A stretch of 33,165 nt of DNA. Source: Rhodocyclaceae bacterium. GTDB lineage: Bacteria; Pseudomonadota; Gammaproteobacteria; Burkholderiales; Rhodocyclaceae. The notes beneath the pieces were generated by a model. The model made no database searches. It was not told the origin of the DNA and saw nothing but the letters and a program-made list of their open reading frames with translations. A program made the position numbers and the translations under genes. This document shows, in pieces, positions 1 to 9,011 of the stretch (the first letter of the stretch is position 1; each line of letters begins with the position of its first letter). The stretch is from assembly GCA_024710925.1 (NCBI GenBank), contig JANJTW010000244.1, forward strand, positions 1 to 33,165, given 5' to 3'.

Positions 1-2
1 TT

Positions 3-119
3 CGGACCAAGGCAAAGCTGCGGGCGGCAACCGCTGCGCACATGGAACAACTCGAACGGGAACCGGAACGCGTCATGGCCTACTTCCGCGATCCCCATGT
101 CCGCTATGCCGCATCATGA
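3..119 (+). pseudogene. C-terminal tail of a transposase-like protein (IS630-type?), cut by the window edge
   Basis: An open frame enters from the left edge and stops at TGA 117-119, giving 38 residues. It is rich in Arg, Lys and Glu, and its last residues read SYF-like 'AYFRDPHVRYAA'. From memory, this short ending (aromatic, Asn/Asp-Pro, then RYAA) is typical of IS630-family DDE transposases. That is family recall, not a search result. The rest of the gene lies outside the window, so it cannot be said whether the element is intact or a remnant. I could not recognise a terminal inverted repeat in the roughly 95 bases between this stop and the next gene. It could instead be the end of an unrelated basic protein. 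Confidence 0.45.
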
Positions 120-214
120 GTTTTACGGGCCGGATCAATAAAAAGTCGTGAAAAGCGGCAGGCGAGAACGTTAGCATAATTGCGCCTGCATGCGACCTCT
201 TTGGGAGTATCCCG

Positions 215-1594
215 TCAGCTCGCGCTGCGCGAATAGAAGTACGCCACCCGTCCGCGCGGGTTGAGGTAGTCGAGGACGTCCTTCGGCACCAGGGCGGCGG
301 CGACGCATTTCTTGATGTTGAGGTCGGCCGTTTCCAGCAGGTCGACGACTGGGGCCTGGCTTTTCGGCACTTCCGGTTCGTAGACCAGCACCGCCGGGCA
401 CATCAGCATGTCGGTGTTCACGCCGATGACGATGCCGTAGCGGTCGTCGGAGAGCTGGACGATGGAGCCCGGCGGGTAGATGCCGACGGACTTGGCGAAG
501 GCGTGCAGGACGCGCTTGTCGAAGCGCGGGCCTTCGGCCTGGAAGAGGCGCGACAGGGCTTCCGCTGGCGTCATGCCGAGCGGGCTGGCGGCCGGGTTGA
601 TGAGGTAGTCGTAGCGGTCGGCGACGGCGAGGATGCGGCCGAGCATCGGGATGTCCTCGCCGGCCAGCTTCTTCGGGTAGCCGCTGCCGTTGAAGGCCTC
701 GTGGTGGGTGAGGATGGCGGCCAGCGCCGCCTTCGATACCGCCGAATTGCCCTTGACCATCTCGACGCTGTAGAGCACGTGCGCCTGGTAGGCGTCCTGC
801 TCGATGCGGGTGCCGCCGCCGGCGGCCATGCGCACCGAGTCCTGCAGCCGGCTGATGCCGACGTCGTGGAAGAGGGCGGCGGTGGCGAGGTCGTCCAGTT
901 CTTCCTGCGAGAGTTCGAGGCGGCGGCCGATGAGCAGGCCGAGCGTCATCACCTGCAGCGCGTGGAAGCGCTGCGACATTTCCCCCTGCCGGCTGGACAG
1001 CAGGTGCAGCGTCGCGTCGTCGGACATCACCGTCGCCACCGCGTTGTCGACGAAGGCGCGCGTGCGTTCGGCGACGCCGGCGCCGGGGGCGAGCAGGTTC
1101 TTCATGACGAACTGCGTTTCCTGCAGCGCCTGCGCGTGCGCCTGCTCGGCGGCTTCCTGCCGGCGGCGCATCTCGCCGCCGCGGCGCACCGCCTCGCGCA
1201 GCGTCGTCGGCGCGGCGGCGATCGCCGCTTCGTTTTCGGCGTCCGCTTTCGCCTGTGGCGGCGTTTCGCCGGCCGGCGTGGCGGCCGGGGCGGCACCGGC
1301 CGTAGCCGGGGCGGCGGGCGCGGCGGGTGAGGGTGCCTCCGGGCGCGGCGCGGATGGCTTCGGGGCGACGTCCGGCGGCGCCGGGAAGGGGATGCTGCTC
1401 TTTTCGGGAACGACCAGCACGGTGCGGATGTCGGCGGCGCGCAGTTCGTCGATCACGCGCGGCGAGTCGATCAGGAATTTCGAACGGATGAAGTTGTGCG
1501 CGAACCAGCCGCCTTCCAGTTCGATGAAATGCCCCGGGCGCAGATCCTCGATCTTCGCCTTGATCTTCTTGTCGCCGCTGCCGAAGCCGAACAT
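215..1594 (-). CDS. HD-GYP domain protein with N-terminal DUF3391-like domain (c-di-GMP phosphodiesterase type)
   Basis: This is a 459-residue soluble protein. Residues about 8-65 look like the DUF3391 domain often placed before HD-GYP domains. An Ala/Pro-rich linker (about 70-130) follows, and the HD-GYP domain covers about 165-400. HD is at 243-244, HHE at 297-299, GSGYP at 303-307 and VADRYD at 324-329. HD-GYP enzymes hydrolyse cyclic di-GMP to pGpG or GMP. Two family positions differ: the usual HDIGK reads HDVGI (Lys lost), and the usual HHExxDGSGYP has Asn at the Asp position. Activity is therefore likely but not certain. The ATG at 1594 has a GGAAAG sequence just upstream. The gene lies 103 bp downstream of a chemoreceptor on the same strand, so the two may be co-transcribed, although a GC-rich inverted repeat lies between them. 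Confidence 0.9.
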   Translation of the reverse strand: MFGFGSGDKKIKAKIEDLRPGHFIELEGGWFAHNFIRSKFLIDSPRVIDELRAADIRTVLVVPEKSSIPFPAPPDVAPKPSAPRPEAPSPAAPAAPATAGAAPAATPAGETPPQAKADAENEAAIAAAPTTLREAVRRGGEMRRRQEAAEQAHAQALQETQFVMKNLLAPGAGVAERTRAFVDNAVATVMSDDATLHLLSSRQGEMSQRFHALQVMTLGLLIGRRLELSQEELDDLATAALFHDVGISRLQDSVRMAAGGGTRIEQDAYQAHVLYSVEMVKGNSAVSKAALAAILTHHEAFNGSGYPKKLAGEDIPMLGRILAVADRYDYLINPAASPLGMTPAEALSRLFQAEGPRFDKRVLHAFAKSVGIYPPGSIVQLSDDRYGIVIGVNTDMLMCPAVLVYEPEVPKSQAPVVDLLETADLNIKKCVAAALVPKDVLDYLNPRGRVAYFYSRSAS

Positions 1595-1697
1595 ATGCGC
1601 TTTCCGTTTCCGTCGGTTGGTCCGTGCGCAAGTTTAGTCGATCGGCCGGCTGCCGGGGATGCCGGCCGGCGCTTCCGCACCGGCCGGCCTGTCGCGC

Positions 1698-3698
1698 TCA
1701 GACCTTGAAGCGCTCGACGTTGTCGTGCAGCGAGCGGGCCAGCGCCTGCAGCTCCTCGGCGGCGGTCGCCGTGTTCTGCGCCTCGGCGTTGTTCGACTCG
1801 GTCATGCGGGCGATGGTTTCCAGCCCCTTCGCCACCGTCGCGCTGGCGATGCTCTGCTCGCGGATGGCGTCGGAGATGCTGACCACCGCCTGCGACACCT
1901 GCTTCGCGCCGTCGCGGATGCGCCGGATCGCCTCGTCGGCCATCGCCGCCAGCTCGACGCCGCTGCTCACCTCGCCGACGCCGCGGTTCATGTTGCCGAC
2001 CGCCTCGCGCGTGCCGTGCTGGATGCGCGCGATCATTTCGCCGATTTCGTGCGTGGACTTGGTCGTCCGCTCGGCGAGTTTCCGCACCTCGTCGGCGACG
2101 ACGGCGAAGCCGCGCCCCTGCTCGCCGGCGCGCGCCGCCTCGATGGCGGCGTTGAGCGCGAGCAGGTTGGTCTGGTCGGCGATTTCCTTGATGACGCCGG
2201 CGATGGCCGAGATCTGCTCGATTTCCTGGCCGAGCGTCTCCACCGTCTGCGACGCGTCGCGCACCGTCTCGGCGATGCGGTTCATCGCCGCCACCGCTTC
2301 CTGGATGGTGCCCGAGCTTTCCTGCGACACCTTCTCCGATTCGCTGGAAATGGTCTGCGCGTCCTCGGCGTGCTGCGAGATCATGTCGATGCTGGCGCTC
2401 ATCTGCTCGACCGAGGCGGCCATGCTGCTCGCCGCGTCGGCCTGCTCCTGCGAGCCGGTGGCGACGGTCGAGGCGGCGGTGTTGAGCTGGTCGGCGTCGG
2501 CGGCGACGCTGATGGCGGTGCCGCGCACCTCGCGGATGGTGCCGGCGAGGTGCTCCTGCATCTCGGCCAGCGAGCGCATCAGGCGACCGATTTCGTCGTC
2601 GCCGCGGGCCTCGATGCGCGCCGTGAAATCGCCTTCGGCGACGTGCGCGGCGACGTCGACGGCCGCCTCCAGCGGCTGCGCGATCCAGCGCCGCGTGCTC
2701 CACCAGACCAGAGCGACGACGATCGGGATCAGCAGCAGCGTCACCAGCAGCATGCCGCGCCCGGTTTCCTTGCCCTCCGAGTTGAACTCGTCGAGGTAGC
2801 TGCCGGAGGCGATCAGCCAGTTCCATTCCGGGTAGTGGTTGTAGGCGACGACCTTCTCGCGCGCCGCCTTCTCGCCCGGGTTCTGCCACCAGTAGGTGGC
2901 GATGCCGTTCTTCTTTTCCAGCATCTCGGCGACGAATTCCTTGCCGTTCACGTCCTTGGTGCCGAGCAGCGACTTGCCCTCGCTCGCCGGGTGGATGGTC
3001 AGCACGCCCTTGTCCTTGCCCATGTCCAGCGCGTAGGCGTAGCCGGTGGCGCCGATCTTCACCGCCAGCACCTTCTTCTTCAGCGCGGCCAGGCCCTCGG
3101 TGAAGTCGAGGCCGACGAAGAAGGCGCCGATGACGGCGCCGCCGGCGTCCTTGATCGGCTCGTAGTGGGTCATGAAGTCGCGGCCGAGCATCTTCGCCTT
3201 GCCGGTGTAGGGCTCGCCCTTGAGCAGCTTCGGGATGGCCGGGTGGCCGGCGCCGAGCGGCACGCCGGAGGCGCGCTTGCCGTGCTCGTCCTTGACCGAG
3301 GTCGAGGTCCGCTCGAAGTCGTCGCCCTTGCGCGTCAGCACCGTCGCCGCGACGTGCGAGAGCGTCGTGAAGCGGTCGGGAATGGCCGTGTTGGTCAGCG
3401 TGATCGGCTCGCTGCCGTGGATCAGCGTGCCGTTGCCGTCCATGCCGAAGGGCTGCGGGTAGCTGGCGGCGAAGACGCGGTTCAGCCGCTGCACCGTCTG
3501 CTCCAGCGAGCGGTTGTAGGTGTCGATCATGTCGATCACCATGCGGTTGGTGCCCTGCAGGCTTTCCAGTGCCTTCTGTTCGAGCTTGTCGGTGAGGAAG
3601 CCGGAAAGCCCGAAGGCGGCGGCGGCGAGAATGACGGCGATGCTGGACGCGAGGACGAGAATGAGCTTTCTCGCCACCGAGGTGCGGCGTTGCGACAT
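1698..3698 (-). CDS. Methyl-accepting chemotaxis protein with large periplasmic Cache-type sensor
   Basis: This is a 666-residue transmembrane chemoreceptor. TM1 is at about 12-33, a periplasmic region of about 280 residues follows, TM2 is at about 316-333, HAMP at about 334-388, and the cytoplasmic signalling coiled coil runs to the end. The periplasmic part resembles the Cache_3-Cache_2 fusion sensors common in Rhodocyclales receptors, with features such as FFVGLDF near 193-199 and GYAYALD near 219-225. The highly conserved hairpin tip that contacts CheA and CheW ([20 protein letters not shown]) is intact near 505-525. The protein ends in VERFKV without the NWETF-like pentapeptide that tethers CheR and CheB. 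The ligand cannot be read from sequence. A GGGGGG ribosome-binding site precedes the ATG. The gene is divergent from the PhnD-like operon across about 270 bp, in which I see no convincing sigma-70 or flagellar sigma-28 promoter. Confidence 0.95.
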   Translation of the reverse strand: MSQRRTSVARKLILVLASSIAVILAAAAFGLSGFLTDKLEQKALESLQGTNRMVIDMIDTYNRSLEQTVQRLNRVFAASYPQPFGMDGNGTLIHGSEPITLTNTAIPDRFTTLSHVAATVLTRKGDDFERTSTSVKDEHGKRASGVPLGAGHPAIPKLLKGEPYTGKAKMLGRDFMTHYEPIKDAGGAVIGAFFVGLDFTEGLAALKKKVLAVKIGATGYAYALDMGKDKGVLTIHPASEGKSLLGTKDVNGKEFVAEMLEKKNGIATYWWQNPGEKAAREKVVAYNHYPEWNWLIASGSYLDEFNSEGKETGRGMLLVTLLLIPIVVALVWWSTRRWIAQPLEAAVDVAAHVAEGDFTARIEARGDDEIGRLMRSLAEMQEHLAGTIREVRGTAISVAADADQLNTAASTVATGSQEQADAASSMAASVEQMSASIDMISQHAEDAQTISSESEKVSQESSGTIQEAVAAMNRIAETVRDASQTVETLGQEIEQISAIAGVIKEIADQTNLLALNAAIEAARAGEQGRGFAVVADEVRKLAERTTKSTHEIGEMIARIQHGTREAVGNMNRGVGEVSSGVELAAMADEAIRRIRDGAKQVSQAVVSISDAIREQSIASATVAKGLETIARMTESNNAEAQNTATAAEELQALARSLHDNVERFKV
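2122..2183. repeat. 62-bp segment identical to 14222-14283 (chemoreceptor signalling tip)
   Basis: The bases here match 14222-14283 exactly, in the same orientation, inside the second chemoreceptor gene. The segment encodes the conserved hairpin tip. The protein is expected to be conserved, but here the wobble positions are identical too. Confidence 0.9.
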
Positions 3699-3966
3699 GT
3701 AACCCCCCGTTACGGTGTCTCTCTGTCGGGGCTCGACATTATTTTTTCTTCGGCAGTCGGCGCTGCCTGTGTCGGGGGAATCTTACAGCAGAACTTCGTC
3801 GCGATGGCATTTGTCCGGCCGATGACACCGTGCTCGCCGGCGGCGGCATCGTTCAGGACTGCGTCATCTGGCGGCGGCCGCCGAAAATTTGTACAGTGGG
3901 CGCTGGCCGCCCGTCGCGGTCGACGACAGACTCCGCCGGCGGCGCGGAGCAGTGGGAGGGATGCGG

Positions 3967-4848
3967 ATGCGGCTGCGCACGCGAATGGCCGGACTCTTCG
4001 CCGATGGTACGGGGCGGCACCGGCCTGTTGCGTTCGTCGCGCTCGTCGCCGGCGCGCTGGCGGCCTTGCCGGCGGCCGCCGCCGACTACGCCTTCGGCGT
4101 TCTCGCCCAGCGCAGCGCGCAGCTCACCGCCGAATACTGGAACCCGATCCTCGACCACGTCGGCCGCCAGGCGGGCGTCCGCCTCGTGCTCAAGATTGCC
4201 CGCACCAGCGTCGAATCGAGCGAGGCCACCGGGCGCGGCGACTACGATTTCGTCTACTCCTACCATGTCTTCCGGCCGTCGGTGCGCGACTACCGCGTCA
4301 TCCTGCGCTCGCGCGAGCCGGCGCTGTCCGGCCAGATCGTCGCCGCCGCCGGCGGGTCGGTCGCCGACCTGCGCGACCTCGCCGGCCAGGCGGTCGGCTT
4401 TCCGTCGACGGCGGCCTTCATGGGCTATGTCGTTCCCTTCGACCAGCTGCTGCGCCGCGGCATCGAGGTGACGCCGGTGTTCGGCGGCAACCAGGAGGGC
4501 ATCATGGCGCAGCTGAAGGCCGGCCGCATCGCCGCCGCCGGCGTGAACAGCGGCGTCATGCAGGGCTACGCCGCGCGCGAGGGCTTCCGCTACCGCGTGC
4601 TCTGGGAGTCTCCGCCCTTCCCCGGCCTGCCGGTCGCCGCGCACGCGCGCGTGCCGCCGGCCGTCGTCGCCGCCGTCGGCCAGGCCTTCGCCGGCCTGCA
4701 CGAGAGCGCCGAGGGGCAGCGCGTCCTCGCCGCTGCCGCCGCCGTCGTCGGCCAGAAGCCGCCGCTCGGCTTCGTCGCCGCCACGCCCGCCGACTACCGG
4801 GATTACGTCGAGTTCTACCGGCGCACGGTGGTGCGGGATGTCCGTTGA
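3967..4848 (+). CDS. PhnD-like periplasmic substrate-binding protein
   Basis: This is a 293-residue exported protein of the phosphate/phosphite/phosphonate-binding (PhnD-like) superfamily. A signal peptide has a hydrophobic core at about 21-34 and probable cleavage after the AAA before Asp40. The mature part begins with the FGVLAQRS strand and has the [10 protein letters not shown] segment, the [11 protein letters not shown] strand-loop and the [23 protein letters not shown] region, all typical of this fold. I chose ATG 3967 because GGAGGG (3955-3960) lies 6 nt upstream. ATG 3961 is in frame but too close. The stop overlaps the next start as TGATG, so it is translationally coupled to the hybrid kinase. 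No permease or ATPase gene is nearby. I infer a sensory role, presenting a ligand to the kinase periplasmic domain, rather than transport. The ligand is unknown. Confidence 0.85.
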   Translation: MRLRTRMAGLFADGTGRHRPVAFVALVAGALAALPAAAADYAFGVLAQRSAQLTAEYWNPILDHVGRQAGVRLVLKIARTSVESSEATGRGDYDFVYSYHVFRPSVRDYRVILRSREPALSGQIVAAAGGSVADLRDLAGQAVGFPSTAAFMGYVVPFDQLLRRGIEVTPVFGGNQEGIMAQLKAGRIAAAGVNSGVMQGYAAREGFRYRVLWESPPFPGLPVAAHARVPPAVVAAVGQAFAGLHESAEGQRVLAAAAAVVGQKPPLGFVAATPADYRDYVEFYRRTVVRDVR

Positions 4849-7163
4849 TGGCCGCGCTGCACGCCGCCGCCCTTTCCCGGCTGTCGCTATCCGGCCGCCT
4901 GTTGCTGACGGCGACGCTGGCGCTCGCCGTCGCCGGCCTCGTGCTGCTGCTGGTGCTCGCCCGCCAGGACGCGCTCCATGCTGGCGAGGATTTGCGCCGG
5001 GAGCTGGCCGAGGAACTGGCCGCGCTGCCCGGCGAGGTGGTCGACGCGGTGGTCATCGGCGATTTCGCCAGCCTGGAGCGGATGCTCGAACGCCACGTCA
5101 TGCGCGCCACCGTCGCCCGCCTCGAATACCGCGAGCCGGGCGGCGCCCGCCTGCTCGCCGTCGCACCGCCGCAAACCGCGCGTGCGCCGGCGTGGTTCAT
5201 CGCCGGCTTCGGCTTCGCGCCGCTCGCCGGCAGCGTGCCCGTCCGCGCCGGCGGACGCGAGTACGGCGAACTGGCGGTGACGCTGACGTCGACCGCCCGC
5301 GCCAATCGCGCCTGGAGCCGGCTGCAGGTGCATTTCGCCATCCTGCTGCTGGCCGGCGTTGCCGTCGCCTTCGGTCTGCGCTGGGTGCTGCGCGCCGGCC
5401 TGCGGCCGCTGCGCCGGCTGGAGGCCGGGGCCGAGGCCTTTTCCCGCGGCGCGCTGGCGACGCGCATCGACGTCGACGGGCCGCCCGAGTTGCGCCAGCT
5501 GATCGCGGCCTTCAACCGCATGGCCGAGGCCGTCGCCAGCGCCCAGTCCGGCCTGCGCGACTCGGAGCAGCGCCTGCGCCTGGCGCTCGATGCGGCGTCG
5601 ATGGCCGCCTGGCAGTGGGACAGCGACAGCGGCCACCTGACCTGGGGCGAGGACCCGCAACGCCTGCTCGGGCCGCGGCCGCCCGCCGGCTACCCGGAGT
5701 TCCCGACGCTGGTGGTCGACGACGACCGTGCCGCCTTTCTCGCCGCCGGCCGCCTTGCCGTCAGCAGCGGCGCCGACTACGCGATCGAGTTCCGCCTGCG
5801 CCGCACGGACGGCGAGGTCCGCTGGCTGGCGGCGCGCGGCCGCGTGCACCGCGGCGGCGACGGGCGCATTGCCGGCATCCGCGGCGTCACCGCCGACATT
5901 TCCGAGCGCAAGCGGATCGAGGCCGACCTCGACGCCTACCGCCAGCATCTCGAAGACCTCGTCACCGAGCGCACGCAGGCGCTGCTCGCGGCGAAGGACG
6001 CGGCGGAGAAGGCGAGCCGGGCGAAGAGCGTCTTTCTCGCCAACATGAGCCACGAGATCCGCACGCCGATGAACGCGGTGATCGGCCTCACCCACCTGCT
6101 GCTGCGCCAGCAGCCGCCGGGCGATGCGCGCGACAAGCTGGAGAAGATCGGCGCTGCTGCCGGCCATCTGCTCGGCGTGCTCAACGACATCCTCGACCTG
6201 TCGAAGATCGAGGCCGGGCGGATGGGTTTCGAGCGGCGCGAGTTCGGCCTGCGCGGGCTGCTGGGCGACGCCTGCGCGCTGATGGCGGAGAAGATCCAGA
6301 GCAAGGGGCTGCAGCTCGTCGTCGACGTCGGCGACGTACCGGAGCGCCTGGTCGGCGACCCGACGCGCCTGTCGCAGGCGCTGATCAACTACCTCGGCAA
6401 CGCCGTCAAGTTCACCGAGCGCGGCCGCATCGTCGTGCGCGTGCTCCGCGACGGCGAGGCGGCGGACGGCGCGACGGTCGGCCTGCGTTTCGAGGTCGAG
6501 GACACCGGCATCGGCATCCCGGCCGACAAGCTTGCCGACATCTTCGAGGACTTCGAACAGGCGGACACGTCCACCACCCGCGTGCACGGCGGCACCGGGC
6601 TCGGCCTGTCGATCACCCGCCACCTCGCCCGGCTGATGGGCGGCGACGCCGGCGTCGCCAGTACGCCCGGACTCGGCAGCCGCTTCTGGTTCTCCGTCCG
6701 CCTCGGGCGCGCGCTCGGGCGCGGAGCCGACGAGACGCCGCCGGCCGTCGCCGGTGCCGACGCCGAGGCGCGCCTGCGCCGCGACTACGGCCACTGCCGC
6801 CTGCTGCTCGTCGAGGACGACCCGATCAACCAGGAGGTGGCGCTCGAACTGCTGCGCGACGCGGCCGGCCTGCGCGTCGATGTCGCCGGCGACGGCCATG
6901 CGGCGGTGGTGATGGCCGGCGAGGCGCGCTACGACCTCATCCTCATGGACATGCAGATGCCGGTGATGGACGGCCTCGAAGCGGCGCGGCTGATCCGCTG
7001 CCTCGACGGCTACCGGACGACGCCGATCCTGGCGATGACCGCCAATGCCTTCAGCGACGACCGCCAGCGCTGCCTCGACGCCGGCATGAACGACCACATC
7101 GCCAAGCCGGTCGACCCGGACGCCCTCTACGCGCGCCTGCTCCGCTGGCTGCCGCCGGCCTGA
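4848..7163 (+). CDS. Membrane-bound hybrid sensor histidine kinase (HAMP-PAS-HisKA-HATPase-REC)
   Basis: This is a 771-residue inner-membrane kinase. TM1 is at about 14-37, a periplasmic domain of about 120 residues follows, and TM2 is at about 158-180. HAMP covers about 180-232, PAS with PAC about 245-360, and a short coiled coil about 360-390. The dimerisation/phosphoacceptor domain has His402 in the context [11 protein letters not shown]. The catalytic domain has N, G1 (DTGIGIP) and G2 (GTGLGLS) boxes. A C-terminal receiver domain has Asp701 in [13 protein letters not shown]. All catalytic residues are present. The ATG at 4848 overlaps the stop of the PhnD-like gene. No Hpt domain occurs in this protein or elsewhere in the window, so onward transfer from Asp701 needs an Hpt encoded elsewhere, or direct transfer from His402 to the two downstream receiver proteins. 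I infer that it senses the state of the upstream binding protein. Confidence 0.95.
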   Translation: MAALHAAALSRLSLSGRLLLTATLALAVAGLVLLLVLARQDALHAGEDLRRELAEELAALPGEVVDAVVIGDFASLERMLERHVMRATVARLEYREPGGARLLAVAPPQTARAPAWFIAGFGFAPLAGSVPVRAGGREYGELAVTLTSTARANRAWSRLQVHFAILLLAGVAVAFGLRWVLRAGLRPLRRLEAGAEAFSRGALATRIDVDGPPELRQLIAAFNRMAEAVASAQSGLRDSEQRLRLALDAASMAAWQWDSDSGHLTWGEDPQRLLGPRPPAGYPEFPTLVVDDDRAAFLAAGRLAVSSGADYAIEFRLRRTDGEVRWLAARGRVHRGGDGRIAGIRGVTADISERKRIEADLDAYRQHLEDLVTERTQALLAAKDAAEKASRAKSVFLANMSHEIRTPMNAVIGLTHLLLRQQPPGDARDKLEKIGAAAGHLLGVLNDILDLSKIEAGRMGFERREFGLRGLLGDACALMAEKIQSKGLQLVVDVGDVPERLVGDPTRLSQALINYLGNAVKFTERGRIVVRVLRDGEAADGATVGLRFEVEDTGIGIPADKLADIFEDFEQADTSTTRVHGGTGLGLSITRHLARLMGGDAGVASTPGLGSRFWFSVRLGRALGRGADETPPAVAGADAEARLRRDYGHCRLLLVEDDPINQEVALELLRDAAGLRVDVAGDGHAAVVMAGEARYDLILMDMQMPVMDGLEAARLIRCLDGYRTTPILAMTANAFSDDRQRCLDAGMNDHIAKPVDPDALYARLLRWLPPA

Positions 7164-7240
7164 GCCGCGGCGACCCCGCACGGGCCTGTTTCGCGGTAGT
7201 ATCCGGGGGTACCCGGCAACACCCCGCGAAAGCCCGCAGC

Positions 7241-8179
7241 GTGAAAATCCTGATCGTCGAAGATACCCGCGCCGTCGCCGCCGTGATGGCGGCGCGCCTG
7301 TCCGCCCTCGGGCACGAAACGAGCCTCGCCGAGAACGGCCGCGTCGCCGTCGACCGCTTCCGCGAAGACCCGCCCGACCTCGTGCTGATGGACATCGAGA
7401 TGCCGGTGATGAACGGCTTCGAGGCAACCAACCGCATCCGCGCGCACGAGGCGACGCAGTCCTGGGCATGGACGCCGATCATCTTCCTCACCGCTTCGGA
7501 CACCGCCGAGAACCTGGTGACGGCGATCGAGGCCGGCGGCGACGACTTCATGTCGAAGGCGGTGCCGGAGGCCGTGCTGCAGGCGAAGATGAAGGCGATG
7601 GCGCGCATCGCCGACATCCGCCAGCGCCTCGCCGTGGCCAACCGCAAGCTGGAGGAGCAGGCCAACCGCGACGGCCTGACCGGGCTCGCCAACCGCCGCT
7701 ACATGGACCTCATGGTCGACCTGCGCTGGGCCGACGCGCAGCGCCGCAAGGCGCCGTTCGCGCTGCTCATGCTCGACGTCGACAACTTCAAGAAATACAA
7801 CGACCGGCACGGCCACCAGTGCGGCGACGACTGTCTGCGCGCCATCGCCGGCGCCATCGCGGCGACGGTCGAGACGAGCAACGCCGAGGGCGTCACCGGC
7901 GACGCCTTCGCCGCCCGCTACGGCGGCGAGGAGTTCTGCGTCGTCCTGCCGCAGGCCTCGGCGCCGGCCTATGAATTCGTCGCCGCCGCCCTCGTCGATG
8001 CGGTGCGCCGGCTCGGCATCGACCACCCGGACAACGCCGAGTGGGGCGTCGCCACCGTCTCGGTCGGCGGCGCGCGCGCGGTGGTCGCCGACGGCGATCT
8101 GGCGCCGCTCTTCCTCACCGCCGACGAGCGCCTCTACGCGGCCAAGCACGACGGCCGCAACCGCGCGCGCATCGACTGA
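7241..8179 (+). CDS. Response regulator diguanylate cyclase (REC-GGDEF, PleD-like)
   Basis: This is a 312-residue cytoplasmic protein. The receiver domain (about 1-120) has phosphoacceptor Asp51 in LVLMDIEMPVMNG and a Lys in the switch region. A helix follows, then a GGDEF domain (about 145-312) whose active-site motif reads RYGGEEF (228-232), a catalytically competent variant. It should make cyclic di-GMP from two GTP once phosphorylated. The inhibitory I-site (RxxD, with Arg 7 and Asp 4 residues before the RYGGEEF Arg) is not conserved; those positions are Thr and Ala. Product inhibition at that site is therefore unlikely. The start is GTG 7241, 77 bp after the kinase stop, with a weak ribosome-binding site. 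The receiver alignment supports it (VKILIVEDT). It is the obvious output of the upstream hybrid kinase, linking the PhnD-like sensor to c-di-GMP. Confidence 0.93.
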   Translation: MKILIVEDTRAVAAVMAARLSALGHETSLAENGRVAVDRFREDPPDLVLMDIEMPVMNGFEATNRIRAHEATQSWAWTPIIFLTASDTAENLVTAIEAGGDDFMSKAVPEAVLQAKMKAMARIADIRQRLAVANRKLEEQANRDGLTGLANRRYMDLMVDLRWADAQRRKAPFALLMLDVDNFKKYNDRHGHQCGDDCLRAIAGAIAATVETSNAEGVTGDAFAARYGGEEFCVVLPQASAPAYEFVAAALVDAVRRLGIDHPDNAEWGVATVSVGGARAVVADGDLAPLFLTADERLYAAKHDGRNRARID

Positions 8180-8213
8180 TCGGCGCCGCCGCTCCTTTCC
8201 GGACCGTTCGCCC

Positions 8214-9011
8214 GTGCGCATCCTGATCGTCGACGACAACGCCGGCATCGGCAAGGTGCTCACCGCCCTCTGCGCCAGCGCCGGGCACGAGGTCGTCGCC
8301 GTCCTCGCCGACGGCGACGGGCTGGAGGCGGCGGTCCGTCGCCTGCGTCCCGACCTCGTCTGCCTCGACTACCACCTGCCCGGGCGCGACGGCCTCGAAC
8401 TGCTCGCCGTCATCCACGCGCTGTCGCCGGCGATCGACGTCGTCTTCATGACCGGCTCGGAGGAAAGCGGCATCGAACAGCGGGCCGCCGATGCCGGCGC
8501 TTCCGGTTTCGTCCGCAAGCCGTTCAGCCAGACGCAGATCCTCGACGAGCTGTACGCCGTCGTCGACGCGCGCCGGCGCGCCGTCGGCGATGGCGCCGCG
8601 GCGACGGGCGGCGACGCTGCGGAGGCGATGCCCGCCGGCATCGCCGGCGACGGCCGGCGGACGGTCGTCGTCGCCGACGACAGCGCGTCCGTCCGCCTCG
8701 TCCTCAAGGGGCTGCTCGACGATTGCGGGCTGCGCGTGCTGAAGGCCGTCGGCAACGGCGCCGAGGCGGTGCAGGCGGTGCGCGCGCTGCGCCCGGCGAT
8801 CCTCTGCCTCGACGTGAACATGCCGGTGCTCGGCGGCCTCGAAGCGTTGCCGCTGATCCGCGAGATCAGCCCGGAAACGGCGGTGGTCATGGTCACCGGC
8901 TGCGCCGACCGCGACTTCGTCACGCGCGCCGCGCAGCTCGGCGCCCGCGGCTACATCCTGAAGCCGCTGCGCCCGGCCTACATCGAAGGCGTCATGCGCC
9001 GCCTGCTGTGA
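8214..9011 (+). CDS. Tandem receiver-domain protein (REC-REC) without output domain
   Basis: This is a 265-residue soluble protein with two complete CheY-like domains joined by an Ala-rich linker of about 25 residues. REC1 (about 1-120) has acidic DD near the N-terminus, phosphoacceptor Asp52 (VCLDYHLPG) and Lys in VRKPF. REC2 (about 145-265) has DDS near its start, Asp200 (LCLDVNMPV) and Lys in ILKPL. There is no DNA-binding, GGDEF or other output domain, so it should act by phosphorylation-dependent protein contact, as a phosphate sink, or as a relay step. I set the start at GTG 8214, where the receiver fold begins; it lies 34 bp after the diguanylate cyclase stop. It is the last gene of the PhnD-like operon. 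Its 3' end overlaps the convergent flavoprotein gene by 20 bp. Confidence 0.88.
   Translation: MRILIVDDNAGIGKVLTALCASAGHEVVAVLADGDGLEAAVRRLRPDLVCLDYHLPGRDGLELLAVIHALSPAIDVVFMTGSEESGIEQRAADAGASGFVRKPFSQTQILDELYAVVDARRRAVGDGAAATGGDAAEAMPAGIAGDGRRTVVVADDSASVRLVLKGLLDDCGLRVLKAVGNGAEAVQAVRALRPAILCLDVNMPVLGGLEALPLIREISPETAVVMVTGCADRDFVTRAAQLGARGYILKPLRPAYIEGVMRRLL

Noticed and set aside
171-1631. Long open frames on both strands over the HD-GYP gene (and similar over most genes here)
   Set aside because: Arg/Pro/Ala-rich translations without domains, caused by extreme GC at third positions; the real frame has HD-GYP motifs.
1640-1690. GC-rich inverted repeat between the chemoreceptor and HD-GYP genes as a terminator
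   Set aside because: The stem is plausible but no U-tract follows on the minus strand.
3699-3966. Flagellar sigma-28 promoter in the divergent gap next to the chemoreceptor
   Set aside because: A TAA-like and a GCCGA-like element exist on the minus strand but their spacing is about 20 bp rather than 15.
1659-4847. Upstream extension of the hybrid kinase frame by about 1,060 codons
   Set aside because: It runs antisense to the chemoreceptor and out of frame through the PhnD-like gene; translation is low-complexity and the kinase starts at ATG 4848.
7200-7216. CCGGG/CCCGG hairpin between the hybrid kinase and the cyclase as a terminator or attenuator
   Set aside because: Only 5 bp of stem, no U-tract, and inside an evident operon.
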